In this document: positions 12,053 to 23,629 of the stretch, one piece after another | Numbering within the stretch: the stretch's first letter is position 1 | Layout of the letters: every line of letters begins with the position of its first letter | Source of the DNA: Phoronis australis | Taxonomy: Eukaryota > Phoronida > Phoronidae | NCBI GenBank assembly: GCA_002633005.1 | Contig: NMRA01000179.1 | Coordinates: 515,797-579,796 of the forward strand | Direction of reading: 5' to 3' | DNA length: 64,000 nucleotides | Notes under the pieces: model-generated | Databases searched by the model: none | The model's input: the letters and a program-made list of their open reading frames with translations, nothing else | Told to the model about the DNA's origin: nothing | Position numbers and translations under genes: made by a program

Positions 12053-12223
12053 TTTGACACAGGGGACTTTCGGACCAAGTCCCATTTGCGGTGCACACTA
12101 ACTCGGCGCCTGTAGGTGTATAACCTTCCAGGCAAGCATAATTAACCTTTGACCCAAATGCCGTGGTATTAGTGGCAGTAGTATTGGCGTACGGCATCGC
12201 TGGAACTTGACCACAATCGAGAA
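12053..12223 (-). CDS. Exon: sushi/CCP domain, class B
   Basis: 171-base phase 1-1 exon. The cysteines lie in 'LDCGQVP', 'VNYACLEGYTP', 'LVCTANGTWS' and 'PLCQ', a textbook sushi including G-Y and G-x-W. The acceptor is gtttcttcag and the donor is GTAAGTA. Three or more sequons (NTT, NGT) suggest heavy N-glycosylation. It lies 232 bases from the class A exon at 12456. Confidence 0.93.
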
Positions 12224-12455
12224 CTGAAGAAACAAAGATTTTAAGGATCATAATTTCATACCATACATGTAACATCATCAAGACAGTATCCATATTTGCA
12301 AATATGCATCTGTGGTTTAAAAGAACAAGTGAAACTAATATCAGTGTGGTATTCTCGAATCTTTGCTGTGACCTCAACCATAATCTATAAATTTGCAAGA
12401 CAATGCGGTTGTTGGAAAAGCAGAGGAAACATTTGTCATATGGTGCCAGACTTAC

Positions 12456-12647
12456 TGTCGCACGTGGGCAAGGTAGACCAGTTACCAGTGATCTCGCAGC
12501 TGCCAAATGGAAGGCCACGAAGCTTGTACCCAGGATCACACGATACGCCTACTTGGTGCCGATAACTAGCGAAGCTTTCGTTAGTGTCCAGTTTACTGTT
12601 TGGTATGGTCGGCATGGGACACTGTATATCAGATGTGTCGTTAACGG
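12456..12647 (-). CDS. Exon: sushi/CCP domain, class A
   Basis: 192-base phase 1-1 exon. 'IQCPMP', 'VSCDPGYKL', 'SCEITGNWS' and 'LPTC' give the four cysteines, and 'CEITGNWSTLP' is the class A signature. The donor is GTAAGTC. The acceptor (tttattgaag) has a weak pyrimidine tract but is the phase-1 choice; the upstream ORF extension is intronic. It directly follows SUEL 3, with no CTLD between, unlike modules 1-3. Confidence 0.88.
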
Positions 12648-14595
12648 CTTCAATAAACATAAGTTCCTTGGTCAGGCGTGTAATACTTGAGGAAATATCA
12701 GACATGGCTTTCAATATCTTCAAGTTTTTACTTAATTGATTAGTCTTCGAAAATCGTTTAAAGCGAATCCATCCTACTGACTGGCAAAATATATGGCTTG
12801 TGTCAGTTGGGTGCAAATTGGGGATAGGGGGCCTGAAAATCAACCTCATGCTGCATGCTTCTGTAAAACATATTTGAGGTTTGTAGAGTTTGAACATTTC
12901 TCAATGACTAAAATAAGGCGGAATGGGAGATTTTCGCAAGAGAATCGTACAATGGGTGGACAGTTATAGGACGACATCCTACGACTCCCCTCTCCACTAC
13001 ACTTTTAGTATAAGTACACTGTACGCATCACTAAGAATTTAAGGTACAGAAGTAGTTGTTTTATGATAATACACTGTTGCGTTGCACAACGTGGCATGTC
13101 ATACTTATTCTGGAACTGGCGATGATAAACTGTAACCAGTACCCATTTTACACACCGTAGATTAGTACTACAACTGTCGCAATTACATGTATTCAACAGG
13201 TTGGAGTACCTTTGATAATTTCTTACAGAATTTGACAAACGTTACTAACGTTTTAAGCAAGGTGAAGGACGACTGTGGGGAAAGACCTCCTACTCCAATG
13301 CCACGTTTTACAGCTTAGAGCATGTTGTTGCGGAGAGTTTCTACTAGCTTTGCGTGCTATGATAGATTGAAGACTGGTTGGAATTAATCACTTTTTAATT
13401 TTGACCGTAGGTACACGAGTTTAGTCAAACAAAACGCCTGACCTAACGTCTTGTCTATACTCCAGCCTGTGCTTCAAAGCCCAGTCGACTAGTAATGAAC
13501 TGTCACGGCAATTCAAGTACATGTATCTGTTACACTCGTTGATTCAATAACCTGCTGTCACTGACGCTGTACAGTACAGTGGCAGATCTACGTTTTCAGT
13601 AAGTGGGAAAGGGGATAGGATTCGCGCGAATCAGAGGCGCGTAGCTACGAGCGGGGGCGCGGGAGGTCGGGAGGGGGTTTTCCCCAGTGCCAATCTCCTC
13701 GTGGCAATTAAGAAGGACTATTGATTTAATGGCATTGTAGGGAACTGTATCGCTTGAATATTGCTTGCATATCTTAGGCAAAAAAGTGCAGATGTATTGG
13801 TAAGCGAATATCGGTTGCTGGAATCACCAAAACGAGGTTAAGTATTCTTTTAACGATTGGAACCAGGCAGTTTGCTGCCTAACAAGAAACAAATGTCAGT
13901 TATCTCTTGAAGACAAGAACAACGTCGCGTATCTTTGATGATGCAGCTTTTGAGAAGCGGACGAGCTTGAAGTACACTGTATACCGATTGAGTGTATTCA
14001 CTATTGAAATCATGCTATCGAAAACAATGGAAAGAAACGAGAAACTAGAAGCAATTAAAGGCAAGCAAATTTCGGTATTAAAAGTAACATGCACAAGCTT
14101 TATAACCTAACAGAGTCATACTCCCTCTGACAGGGTATTGCAAGTACGTGTTTGAGCTCAAACTCATGATGAGACACCCAAAAGACATCATTTTGTCGAC
14201 TTCATAATTGCTTTAAAAAGGAGTTGAGACAAAATGTTTTCTCTGTAAGACAAGTCACATACCATCAGCATGGGCCAACTTGAAACTTAAGTGGAAATCG
14301 CAAAACATTCCCTTATGTTCTCAATAATACACCTGACTGAAATTAGACAATGAGAAGGGACTCAAAAACTTGGACTTGCTGATACTCTATTATATAAAAT
14401 GTTGAATTTCCCTACCAGGCCTTTGTGATTACTGTACTTCTATTTGTGGACATAGCTTCAGTGAAATGTCATTAAGGTAATACCTATTGTTTTGCTTGAT
14501 TGTATTTTGATGTGCACATGCGGGCGTGTCCTGACTGTTTCTGTCGGAGCTATTCATCAAGCAACAATATACTTCAACGATCTACACATACTTAC
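12648..14595. other. Intron where a CTLD would be expected by the cassette pattern; none found
   Basis: No CTLD-like exon on the minus strand. Contains a diverged copy of the CAGTGGCGGATC repeat family (13576-13710). The rest shows no structure I can support. Confidence 0.5.
13576..13710 (+). repeat. Dispersed repeat, CAGTGGCGGATC family, diverged copy
   Basis: Starts ACAGTGGCAGATCTACG and contains a GGAGGTCGGGAGGGGG-type G-run followed by TTTTCCCC, shared with the copy at 63110-63260. Confidence 0.6.
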
Positions 14596-14901
14596 CCACG
14601 GGTAGGCATTTAAAATAAAATTGCAGATACGACGACGAATTTTGGCAACCAGCTGGAAACATTTGAGGTTGCAGAAAGTAATAGCAGAGGCTTTTGGAGT
14701 CGCAGAGGTTCTTGATGACGCCTGTAACTTCGAAAGTACATGTATTGTTGTCGTTTTCCGTTTGAGTGGGGCATACGTGAGCTTTTTGTCGTCCATAAAT
14801 TGCAAACACGACGTTGATCGTTCGGTCAATAGGACTTTCCGCTCCGGTAGAGCAGTTTAACACCGCGATGTCGTTTTGACAAATGCGTTGACGATATACA
14901 C
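14596..14901 (-). CDS. Exon: SUEL (galactose-binding lectin-like) domain 3
   Basis: 306-base phase 1-1 exon, about 102 residues, the best SUEL match in the window. 'RICQNDIAVLNC' opens, 'FAIYGRQ' carries the intact Y-G-R sugar-contact motif of rhamnose/galactose-binding lectins, 'NLCDSKSLC' is the central pair and 'LQFYFKC' the closing strand. The acceptor is attgcttcag and the donor is GTAAGTA. Its first bases complete the Cys codon of the sushi exon at 15427. If any SUEL domain here binds sugar in the canonical way, this is the strongest candidate (inference from the motif). Confidence 0.93.
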
Positions 14902-15426
14902 CTGAAGCAATAACATCCAATGGCATAACATACTAAATGTGAACACAGCGCCAACACATTCACCAACAAGAACACAGACAAACTGTCCAAGACTTACTTG
15001 TCGCAATTATTTACAAACATAAATGAGTAGTTCTGTTAACCGCCAATGCTATGTCTTAGTTGAAAGTACATGTACATCAAATATATCTAGGATCAATACT
15101 TCACATTCCTGAAGCACATAGTCTCTTACTTTCGTCCACTCCATCTAATATGCGTCTCACTTTCCTTTGTGTTACTGAAATGACTACAACCTTCACAGCT
15201 GGTACGTTGTGATAAGATCAGAAAACCCATGCCAATTTCGTCTCAAACAATGAGGCACCGTGTGCACCCCAGTGCTTGTTTACGTTGTTGAGCAGTATAC
15301 ATGTACATGTACAGGCAAGGCACGACCGCCACGCAAGGAGTGTCCCAACCATAACATTTTCTGTCTGCTCTATGACCAAGTGCAAGTACTCGAAAGTAAC
15401 AACCCATATTTTTAGTGGATACTTAC
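14902..15426. other. Intron; nothing recognised
   Basis: 525 bases, AT-rich, with tandem TACATG steps near 15299 but no element or exon. Confidence 0.6.
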
Positions 15427-15588
15427 AGAGGCCTGGTTCAGACCATGTCCCATCAGCCTGGCACTTAGCATATTTGGTTCCAAACATTTTTGTTTTCAAG
15501 GGACATCTATACTCCGCCAAACTACCAAAAGTTGTTGCGTTATAGGTAACGTTCAGACCGTCAGATGGCGGTTGCTTGCAATCGATTA
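15427..15588 (-). CDS. Exon: sushi/CCP domain, class B
   Basis: 162-base phase 1-1 exon, the shortest sushi here. 'IDCKQPPS', 'AEYRCPL', 'AKCQADGTWS' and 'GLC', the last cysteine split T|GT across the intron into SUEL 3. The loop between Cys2 and Cys3 reads 'PLKTKMFGTKYAK' and lacks the usual G-Y. The acceptor is ctttccag and the donor is GTAAGTA. Confidence 0.92.
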
Positions 15589-15844
15589 CTGGAAAGAATG
15601 AACGAGATGTCATGAACAACAGCCCGAACGTACTGCAAACAGTGTAGCCAGCATGGGACGCAAGAACTCTAAATTTTCATGACCTCCTTTCTTTCTCCAC
15701 CAAGGACAGTATTTCGTGCCCTTAGCACTAGTTAGCAGTTTTACAAAATCAGCGTTCTGCAGTTAACTCTGCTGTTCAAGTTGTGGAACGACCTGATGTG
15801 CCGGCTTTCGACGCAATGAAATACATTGTACAACGGCAACTACT

Positions 15845-15975
15845 GGCCACTTTCATTTTTTGCCGATTCTTCAATCAACTGCTTTTTTCCATGAGGTTGC
15901 GTATATGAACACATTATGGGAACCGCAATGTACTTAGTTAGCAGATGTTGTTATTTTAATACCAGGGAACCGTAA
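15845..15975 (+). repeat. Dispersed repeat with core CAATCAACTG...GAGGTTGCG, copy 1
   Basis: The core 'GATTCTTCAATCAACTG' followed by TTTTTCCATGAGGTTGCG recurs near 38250-38300 and 46745-46785. Flanking similarity includes TGGCCA upstream and, in copies 1 and 2, TATTTTAATACCAG downstream. Confidence 0.7.
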
Positions 15976-16385
15976 TTCCAATAGTTTACCTTATCGCACC
16001 GAAAGCCGCCATAGGACATATAGTGCAAGTCCGAAAATGGAAACTCGACTGGTTATTTTTATGAACACCAAACATAACTTTTTTGCCAATACCAAATCCA
16101 ACTTTCGAAATCATTGTTTTACTGGCGTTGACATACTTTCGTGTTGTCCCTGCCGAGTTAAGCTGTTCATATTTTATAGACATTATCAATTTAACAAATA
16201 CAATGTCAAAGGCTTGAGGTCAGTGAAATTTTTCAATTATGCTGGGATACTCCGATCCAATAACATGAATTAAAAAGTTCCCACAAGTTAGCAAATGTGA
16301 AACGAAGGCTATAAAAGCTAACTAAATAACCCTTTTTCATGCAAAATACTTGCGATTTTCATTTCATTACGGCGTTCTCCCGTTC

Positions 16386-16536
16386 AGTGACCAGGGCGGA
16401 TCCAGGATTTTGTGTTGGAGGGGGGGAGGGCAGGAGTTTGCCCGTCAGACATTCACACCCCTGAACTGCCAAATGGAATCTGCGAAAATTTTAAGGAGCC
16501 CATAGCCCCCTTAGCCCCCTCTAAACCCGCCACTGG
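16386..16536 (+). repeat. Dispersed repeat, CAGTGGCGGATC family
   Basis: Contains GGGCGGATCCAGGATTT, then ACCCCTGAACTGCCAAATGG, and ends in CCGCCACTGG. The middle block is shared with 18765-18885. Confidence 0.75.
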
Positions 16537-16548
16537 TGTGAATTTACC

Positions 16549-16760
16549 AGACGTAGAGGGCTGTGACCATGTGATAACATCTAACTCTTTTTTAAACTGC
16601 CAAGCACAGTCTTGTGTCTGTATGACAACAGGCAGGTGAATTATTTATGAGGATTATTACAGACACAATGTGATCAAAGTCAAACCCAGAGCGAATTCGT
16701 ACGTTTGGAAGAATAGATTGTCGTAACTGCGGTTGCGATTGGGAGATTTTGGCGATGCAA
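16549..16760 (+). pseudogene. Possible decayed RIG-I-like receptor C-terminal (RD) zinc domain
   Basis: Two adjacent frames encode segments resembling the RIG-I/LGP2/MDA5 regulatory domain. The first is 'NCQAQSCVC' followed after a stop by 'YEDYYRHNVI', reminiscent of the cysteine knuckle and the H-x-V-V strand. The second, in another frame, is 'GRIDCRNCGCDW', closely like the family's G-x-I-x-C-R-N-C-G-x-x-W second zinc knuckle. A stop and a frame change separate the halves, so if real it is dead. RLRs sense viral RNA in animals. The match is short and made by eye, so a chance or transposon origin remains possible. Plus strand, opposite to the lectin gene. Confidence 0.3.
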
Positions 16761-18764
16761 AAGCTAACATGATCAGCATTTGACGAGGAATTCAGAAATG
16801 CTATGGGTTTATGTTCAAATTTGTTATAACTTAACTTTTATCTTTAACAGCACTGCCCATTCAGGTTAGATACGATCTTAGTGGAGATTACAGCAATTAT
16901 CGAACAAAAGAGAGCTGGCCCTTCAACCATCAATGCCCGAATGGAGTTAATCAGTCGTGTAAGATATTGGCTACAGGGTTCATCTTCCCAACTTGTTGTT
17001 GAGCTATAGAATCGAACAAATAGGGGTCAACAGGGAAACGCCGTAATGTTGAAGAAAAATTAGTGATTTCCAAGTTTCCTGCTAAATAATGTAAAGGGTG
17101 GATGGTCACTAGACAATCAATTGCAATGAAGGAACACAACAGATCAGGAAACAAGGACAATTTTGAGAGAAAACTGGACAATTATTATGCAGGGAGGAGA
17201 GTGGATACGGGCATTACACTCAAGTATTTTAGAAATCAGACAATGAATTCGATTTACACTAAGGGAACTTCCGTCGGCTTTGACCCACTTGCACGAGAAA
17301 TCCAACAGACATCTGTGAGCCACAACCAACTAAACCAAGGGGTGGTCAATATTTACACTTAAAAGGCCATAGTAAACTTGTGTTACTAGTATTCATTTTT
17401 GCCGTGGTGGAACGATCAAGTTCTAAAAACCGGGACAATGTGTCGTGGCACTCCATCTGGTACGGGGTCAAAGGCCTGGCATCACTCGCCCATGAATGGA
17501 AGCAGTTTGTTCGTTATTTATAACAGTTTTCAAATACGCTAACACGGTGGAGAGTCCATCATCGTGAACGTCACTTCTGTGTTTGATCGAAACACGATTC
17601 ATTGAAATGTTCCGAACAAAGTGTGACTCACGAATGAATTGCATGTTCCGCACTGACATTCCACACGCTCGTGCGGCACACAAACCGACGTCATTTCTGT
17701 GTAACATTCACGTACAATGTATTTGGGAAATTTGAAAACAGAGACGTTCTAGTCACTACATTATTCACAAACACACCTTTTCTTGTCTGAAAAATACGGA
17801 TTTTGCTAACAACTTCTCAGTATTGCAATGGTATAAACCAACAACGGCGGAGACGGTTTTCTACCCAATACGTACATGTATAGCCCGATTACAGAAAAAC
17901 ATATATTTTTAATTTTGGCTTGTTTCATAGCAACAAGTATACTAAAGGCTATGAAATCTCTTAAGATGTATCAATGAAATTCTTTTTGAGACACAGGATT
18001 ATGGTGGGAACTCTTTAAGAAAAGTTGGAGTCACGTGGTTAACGACAAGCAGAGTGATCCGCCATCTTGACGGGGTTGAAATTGAGTGGATTATTGAACT
18101 GCAAAATAGTTGGACGAAATAACCAAAGCGACAAAATACCGCGTTTTAGAGGTAACTATTCCACGGAGCTTTTCACTGTTATTGTTTGATGTGTGTCTCC
18201 GATTGAATATTGACAAAATTGATTATCTATATGAGGGATGTTCCTGAACTGTGCAGTGCCTGGTTTGCTCTGGTTGTACACCGTGAGGCTGTGTAACGCA
18301 GTTCATCCTGTCCAATGGTGAACTTTTAGATCCTTGCTGTCCTTTGAGTTTAATTTATATTTCACAGGTCAGCGTGTTCCCGTTTATGTTTATGTCATGG
18401 TCAGTGTTCCAGATCCCCCACCCGTTTCATGATTTAACCATTTTACATTGTTGTAGTGAAGCAATATTTCGCTACCTTCCACAGCCTCTTCTTTTGTAGT
18501 TTTAGACAGTGTCAACGTCTCTACGTAGCAGTTTGAGAAGGTGGTACTCCCATAGGTCCTTCATACGCCTGACGCTTTTCGGCAAATTATGCTCCACACT
18601 GATTAAACCATCGAAGTCACTTTGCTATAAGAAATTTTTACGGTGATAGGGACAACTTTGGAGGCTATCTGTGTTTTGTTTTTAAATTCGAAGAAATGCT
18701 CCTGTAATCAAACTTTTTTCGAGAAGTCCATTCATTTGGCCAAATCAGCAAATTTACCATTTTT

Positions 18765-18885
18765 ACATTGCTCGCGCTAGGAAATATGATGGCCAGTCAG
18801 CATTTTGCACCCCGAACTGCCAAATGGTATCTGGGAGAATTTGAAGTTGGCCATGGCTCCTTGGCGCCCCTAAATTCGCCACTGG
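18765..18885 (+). repeat. Dispersed repeat, second copy of the 16.4-kb family
   Basis: Shares ACCCCGAACTGCCAAATGG, the following TCTGGGAGAATTTGAAG-type segment and the terminal GCCACTGG with 16386-16536. Confidence 0.7.
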
Positions 18886-18929
18886 AAAGAACTAAGAGTG
18901 GCTTCCGAAAGCGACAGGGCCACGGCAAT

Positions 18930-20048
18930 GTTAAAAACGTTCTCTCTCGATGATTGGCCAGACAAAAATCGTGTGCCTTGGGAGCTAAAACTTATTTCTG
19001 CACGCGTGACATACTCTCTTGTAAAGATGGTATACTCTTGAAAGGAGAAGTCGTACTAGTTCCGACTAGTCTTGGAAAGGACATGACTAAACGACTTGAA
19101 TATGCGCACATGGGATATAATAGCATGGTGCGTCGTGCTCGCTCGCTCGTTTACTGGCCCGGAATGAACAGAGCTACATGTAGTTGACTCACGCACTCCC
19201 TGCCAGAGACGTTAAAGCCAATACCAGAAGGAAAGGTAACGCGGGAGAAAGTATCCAGCGGTATTATTTAACTTGACGGACGACAGTTCCTCGTGGTAAT
19301 TGACCACCACTCACAGTTCATTGGAGTCGACCGATTACAAAGCCTTAAAAGCTTTAAAAAATTTGCGCGTTTCGGAATTTTGAAACTGTTTTTGACTGAT
19401 ACTGGTTCGCAGTTTACCTCACTTGAGTTCCGATCGTTCGCTAAACAATGGGGAATTGTGCCATCCTTTTCGTCTCCGGGCAATCACAGTGCCAACGGGA
19501 AGGATGAGGTTGCAAAACATCTGATGATTACAGCTACAAAACATGGCAGTGATCCTAATCTCGCACTTTTGGAACATCGCAACACTTCGCGCGAGGACAC
19601 GGGATTAACCCCAGTTCAAATGATGTTCGGTAGATTGACACGCACCACGATACCTCATTTTGAATTTCAAAAGGGAGCGCGAGAACCGAAGAAATACTAA
19701 AATGGAGTTCATGAAAAAGTGTTTTGATCGAAATGCGCGGGACTTAGCGGAGCATATGGTTGGCAACACTGCCTATCTCGAATATAAAGAAGGGCAGTTA
19801 TGGTTTCTCTGGAAAGTTCGAGAGAAATTATAAGACAGAACGTATGTGGTAGAATCTCCAAGTGGAGGAGTATATCAGAAAAATCGAGTCCAAATACGCC
19901 CAACTCAATTGCCTTTTCAACCGCTACCAGCGATCCTAGTATACTAACTCAAACGGACCTTTCGAGTGCAGGCGAACCAGCGACGGCCAGGAGAAGCGAG
20001 CAAATTCATCGATTTCTCACGCATTTAGAGGACTTTGGTACCAAGTGA
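18930..20048 (+). pseudogene. Ty3/Gypsy-type retrotransposon integrase remnant
   Basis: Degenerate 3' end of a pol gene. Segment 18930-19187 carries the integrase zinc-binding region ('LEYAHMGY' ... 'YWPGMN') preceded by 'SCKDGILLKG', with a frameshift near 18985. From about 19236 the catalytic core follows: 'VVIDHHSQF' with the first Asp, 'TDTGSQFTS' with the second, and the final acidic residue in 'NGKDE'. The usual H-x-x-x-N-G-x-A-E reads 'HSANGKDE'. A stop lies near 19268 and a deletion has removed the linker. The C-terminal part continues to about 19960 ('YVVESPSGGV'). No protease, RT or RNase H is visible, so the element is 5'-truncated and dead. Confidence 0.85.
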
Positions 20049-20139
20049 CAGTAAAATGTGGCTACTTAGAGGCTATCGTGATGTGTATTGTTTTAAGTTA
20101 AATTTCATTTCTTGCTTTTTAATCGGTTTATAAGTTACT

Positions 20140-20400
20140 TAAAAGCGGGAGGATGTTGGGTAGTTAGTATTATTGCCGACAATTGCGCTTTGTTCGGGCT
20201 TGTCTGTTCGTCCCAATCTTCAGCACCGACTATTTATGGTGTTGTTTTACCTGCTGATTGATTAAGAATCATCGTCATCAGACCTTAACTTAACAGTTAA
20301 TATGCACTAGTGTTTAGTTGTTCAAACTTTTCAATAGAAAAGGCCAACTGAAATGGGTCGGTATCCTTTTTTCAACATTTTCTGCTGTCGGATTAAATTA
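20140..20400 (+). mobile_element. Polypurine tract and 3' LTR start of the Gypsy element
   Basis: A purine run, AAAAGCGGGAGGA, at 20140-20152 is followed by TGTTGGGTAGTTAG, the expected PPT/LTR junction with LTR beginning TG. A CTATTTATGG box near 20229 could be the LTR TATA. The far end is uncertain because the matching 5' LTR is not in the window. Confidence 0.6.
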
Positions 20401-21703
20401 TTTAGGTTTTTCCCCATTGTTACCTAATGCCACCTGAAATTTGTTTGACTCTTTTTTCTTTAAATATGAGGTGCTGGTTTTCGAAACAACCCCATGGTCT
20501 AATTTTTGTGCTTTAAATTGAATTCAAATCTATTTTTGCCATTTTCCTCCTTACTTTGAATGCAAGTTTGTTCTATAGCTAGTTGGCTCAAGTAAATTAT
20601 ACTTTCTAGTCTAAATTCGCACTTGATGACCTCAAGATTCGATCTACAACTGAAGTGACAGCACGTGAGTTCGAGTAAAAACTCATATATTTTAAGCTAG
20701 GTTTATCAAGTGCAAACTAGGATTATTTAAAACTCATACTAGAAAATTATTAGACACTCAAGCACAAAAGTAAAGAGTTAAAACTTACATGCACCGTATC
20801 TTTAGCATAGCGGAAAATATTCAGAAAAGGTTGATTAGACCAAGAACCAATGCTATAATTTTTGGTTGTCGAGCTTTAAAATTACTTCGTTTGGTCCCTA
20901 GAACACCCACTAAAGTCGATTTTTCTTGGTCTTCAACCATGGTTAGCCTGAAAGGCTATATGCTGCGTAGGCCAACAGGAAATCGACTTTGCTTTTTAGT
21001 ACAACCGTTGCAATACCTGTACCACTACCATCTGTAGTCTACGCTAACAATCACATTAGCTTACAAAAAACAACAAAATTTTGCTGAAAGTGGCTTGAAC
21101 AAGTTGACATTTTTGTTTAACACTTTTGAACTTTCTAGTGGTATAAAAGCTTTGTTACTTGCTCTTTGAGGTGTAACCGTTGTGAAACGTTTTATATTGG
21201 TTTGACAACGTGAAGCTTCAAACAAATGCCACAGATGATCTGTTTACACATGCCATGTTTGCACGTTATAAGGTGGTGTTTGGAGAGATCATTTGAAGGA
21301 AGATCTGTGCCTTTTAATTAAATGTGACTTCGAAGAGTTTAGTGACCTTCTTCTCCCACAGCATTCTGTTGTTTTCTAGCAACGAAGAAACACAAAGAAG
21401 AAGTGACTATAAGATTAATAGTAGAATATTTTTACAATGTTGACACTACTTTGAAGATTTATTATCACAGTCAAGTCATTGGAAATAGGGCAGGAAGGAA
21501 GGGGTGCCCCAAGAATGCAATCGCAGTTTGAAGGAAGTTCACGAAGGACATCAGACATGGTTACAGTCCAATGGCTATGCAGGCCTACATGTATATGTAG
21601 CCTACTTATCCAAGTACAGCTGTACGCATGGAATGACAGACATAACAGACAAAACAGAAACCACAGAATAAACTTCGAGTAATTGGAAAGCAGGGCGACT
21701 CAC

Positions 21704-21898
21704 TGATGCATCGAGGGATGGTAGACCATGTTCCGGTGATCTGACATACAGCCCACCGCAAACCAGTGAGTTCATAACCGTAGAAACAACGGAAGTTCAC
21801 GCGCTGACGATAGGTATAGCGCCCGTCTGTAGCAGACGAGGGCTTCAGAGTGACCGAACCATTGTCGATAACAGGATTAGCGCAAGTTATCTGGTTCT
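21704..21898 (-). CDS. Exon: sushi/CCP domain, class A
   Basis: 195-base phase 1-1 exon. 'ITCANP', 'FRCFYGYEL', 'VCQITGTWS' and 'IPRC' give the four cysteines; 'QITGTWSTIP' is the class A ending. The acceptor is cgtttcag and the donor is GTGAGT. It follows CTLD2 (Glu at the split codon) and precedes a 6.1-kb intron. Confidence 0.92.
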
Positions 21899-22388
21899 CT
21901 GAAACGAAATAAATGGATAACTGAGAATGGAGTAGACCTCGCAAGTAAAGAATGATACCTTAACATACAGTAGAAATGCCTAGATTCACGTACATGTAAA
22001 GCACGCGCGTTCATTTTCACGCTGGTGAACTACTTTATGTCATCAACATACTGTATTGAGATGTCAACACATCGCACCTTTATTTAGTGTGAGCACCACT
22101 TAATGAATACGGAATCTGTCATTCATTTACATGAACATTCCATGTCTTCACTAAGCTATATTTTCCTTCTGAATTATTTCCACCAAAATACATGTACCAT
22201 ACACGGTATTTCAGGCGAAAAAGTATGACATCATATAGTACATGTACTTTAGGACAGTAAAAACATTGGTAAATGTTCCGTCACACAGTTTTTAGTTTCT
22301 TTATGTTTACTCAATAACCAAACTTGTCTCTGGATTTCCCAGACCAGAAATTTCTTTTTTTTCACTCGCCTACGGCAGCCTGATTTCA

Positions 22389-22458
22389 CGGGCGGCGCAC
22401 AATACGGTGCTGGGAAGGCTTTGGCCTACCACTTTTTTCAGTGCTGCGCCACCCATGG
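22389..22458 (-). repeat. GGCGGCGCAGCACTG fold-back repeat, single-unit copy
   Basis: Begins ACGGGCGGCGCAC and ends CAGTGCTGCGCCACCCATGG. It is the reverse-oriented relative of the two-unit element at 53613-53755, with the AAAAAAG spacer conserved. Confidence 0.75.
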
Positions 22459-22929
22459 ATTTTAGAGGCAGTAAATGTAATACAAATCCGAAATTTTCAG
22501 GACAAATTAATTCTCCTGTTTAACGATCTGGTGCACTTCAGAATTTTACCGAAAACTTCTCTTCTATAGTATTGATTGAATAATTACTACGAATAAATCT
22601 ATTTTAAATTGCAAAAAAATGTACATGTGCGCTTTTAAAGCATGGGGTCAAACTAGTTGACATGTATTTTTACGTCAAATTCTATTTTTAGATGTAGTTT
22701 ACTACTTTAATGGTTCTGGGGTCAAAGCTCTTTAGAGATTCTAAAAATTTCTGAGAGCAAATCGTGACAGCTAATGATATGATTAGATAAGATTATGTGG
22801 TTTTGATTAGCCAATCGCTAAATAAGTAGAATCTTGTAAAAGTGGCTGAGGAAACTGTACAACAGAGCCATCTCGTGGAAGATTCTAAAGAGGATCCTGG
22901 CAAGGGCAAGGATTAACGAACAGGAAGTT

Positions 22930-23200
22930 ATTTAAGAGCTCGTCACTTGCATCGTGGGTAGTAAGATACTGCCTATACGTGATGCGTCACAAGAGACCGT
23001 GACCAGCGAGAGGAAAAGTGGGTAGAACATATCCTGCAAGTGTTGTGTCACCAGAGACAGTGACCAGCAAGGAGAATCGTGGATAGAAGATTCTGCCTTC
23101 AAGTGTTGCGTCACCAAAGTCTGTGACCAGCAAGAGCATTGTCGTAATACAGTGTGTTTAGTTCGAAGATTCACCAACAGACTGTCATCCAGCAAGTGAA
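22930..23200 (+). repeat. Tandem array, about 63-base unit, three clear copies
   Basis: Units start at about GCGTCACAAGAG, GTGTCACCAGAG and GCGTCACCAAAG, each with GTGACCAGC and a closing CAAGTGTT. Partial copies lie on both sides. Confidence 0.8.
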
Positions 23201-23444
23201 GAGTCCTACAGGTTGAATAGCAGATAAGATATTTGATTATTTTAGCTGATTGATAGAAGTAATCTTTAAAGAGGGCGGTAGCGTTGTAGTTGATTACTTA
23301 ATTAGCAACAGGTTTCACTTGTCTAATTAGCAGTTATCATATAAAAATTAATTACAAGAATTATTCTCACTCCATCTTCGCACAATCTCAAAGCATAGCT
23401 ACCTTTTAAAAAACCCAAAGTCACTTTCTGACACATGGCAATAC

Positions 23445-23629
23445 CTGGCTGTAACTCGCACAGCGGTGCGTTCAAGTTAGCACACGAACTCGTCTCTAAA
23501 ATCAAATCGGCTCTCATCAAGACGCATGGTGCAGGTTCAGGCAGATTTACGGGTGGAATGAATGGGGACGTCGTATCGGGCCACCATTTGAAGTTTCCAC
23601 CTTCACGGTAAAGGCCTATCCAAACAGAC
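23445..23629 (-). CDS. Exon: C-type lectin domain 2, C-terminal half
   Basis: 185-base exon that starts by completing a Gln codon from the exon at 27301 and ends in phase 1. 'VWIGLYREG' is the W-I-G-L core strand of CTLDs, 'FKWWPD' the following strand, and 'APCVLM', 'SSCANLNAPLCEL' carry the last three cysteines and the closing 'C-E' strand. The Ca2+/sugar motifs E-P-N or Q-P-D and W-N-D are absent, so canonical calcium-dependent sugar binding is unlikely. The acceptor is catcgttgcag and the donor is GTATTG. Together with 27301-27490 the domain has about 125 codons, the normal CTLD length. Confidence 0.9.

Larger units (their letters stand above)
15589..21703. other. 6.1-kb intron loaded with mobile DNA
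   Basis: Holds a dispersed repeat (15845-15975), two copies of the CAGTGGCGGATC family (16386-16536, 18765-18885), a possible decayed RIG-I-type domain (16549-16760) and a Ty3/Gypsy remnant with LTR (18930 to about 20400). The remaining sequence, including 16770-18760 and 20400-21700, shows no supported gene. Confidence 0.6.
21899..23444. other. Intron with a fold-back repeat copy and a 63-base tandem array
   Basis: See 22389-22458 and 22930-23200. No exon is recognised in the rest. Confidence 0.6.
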
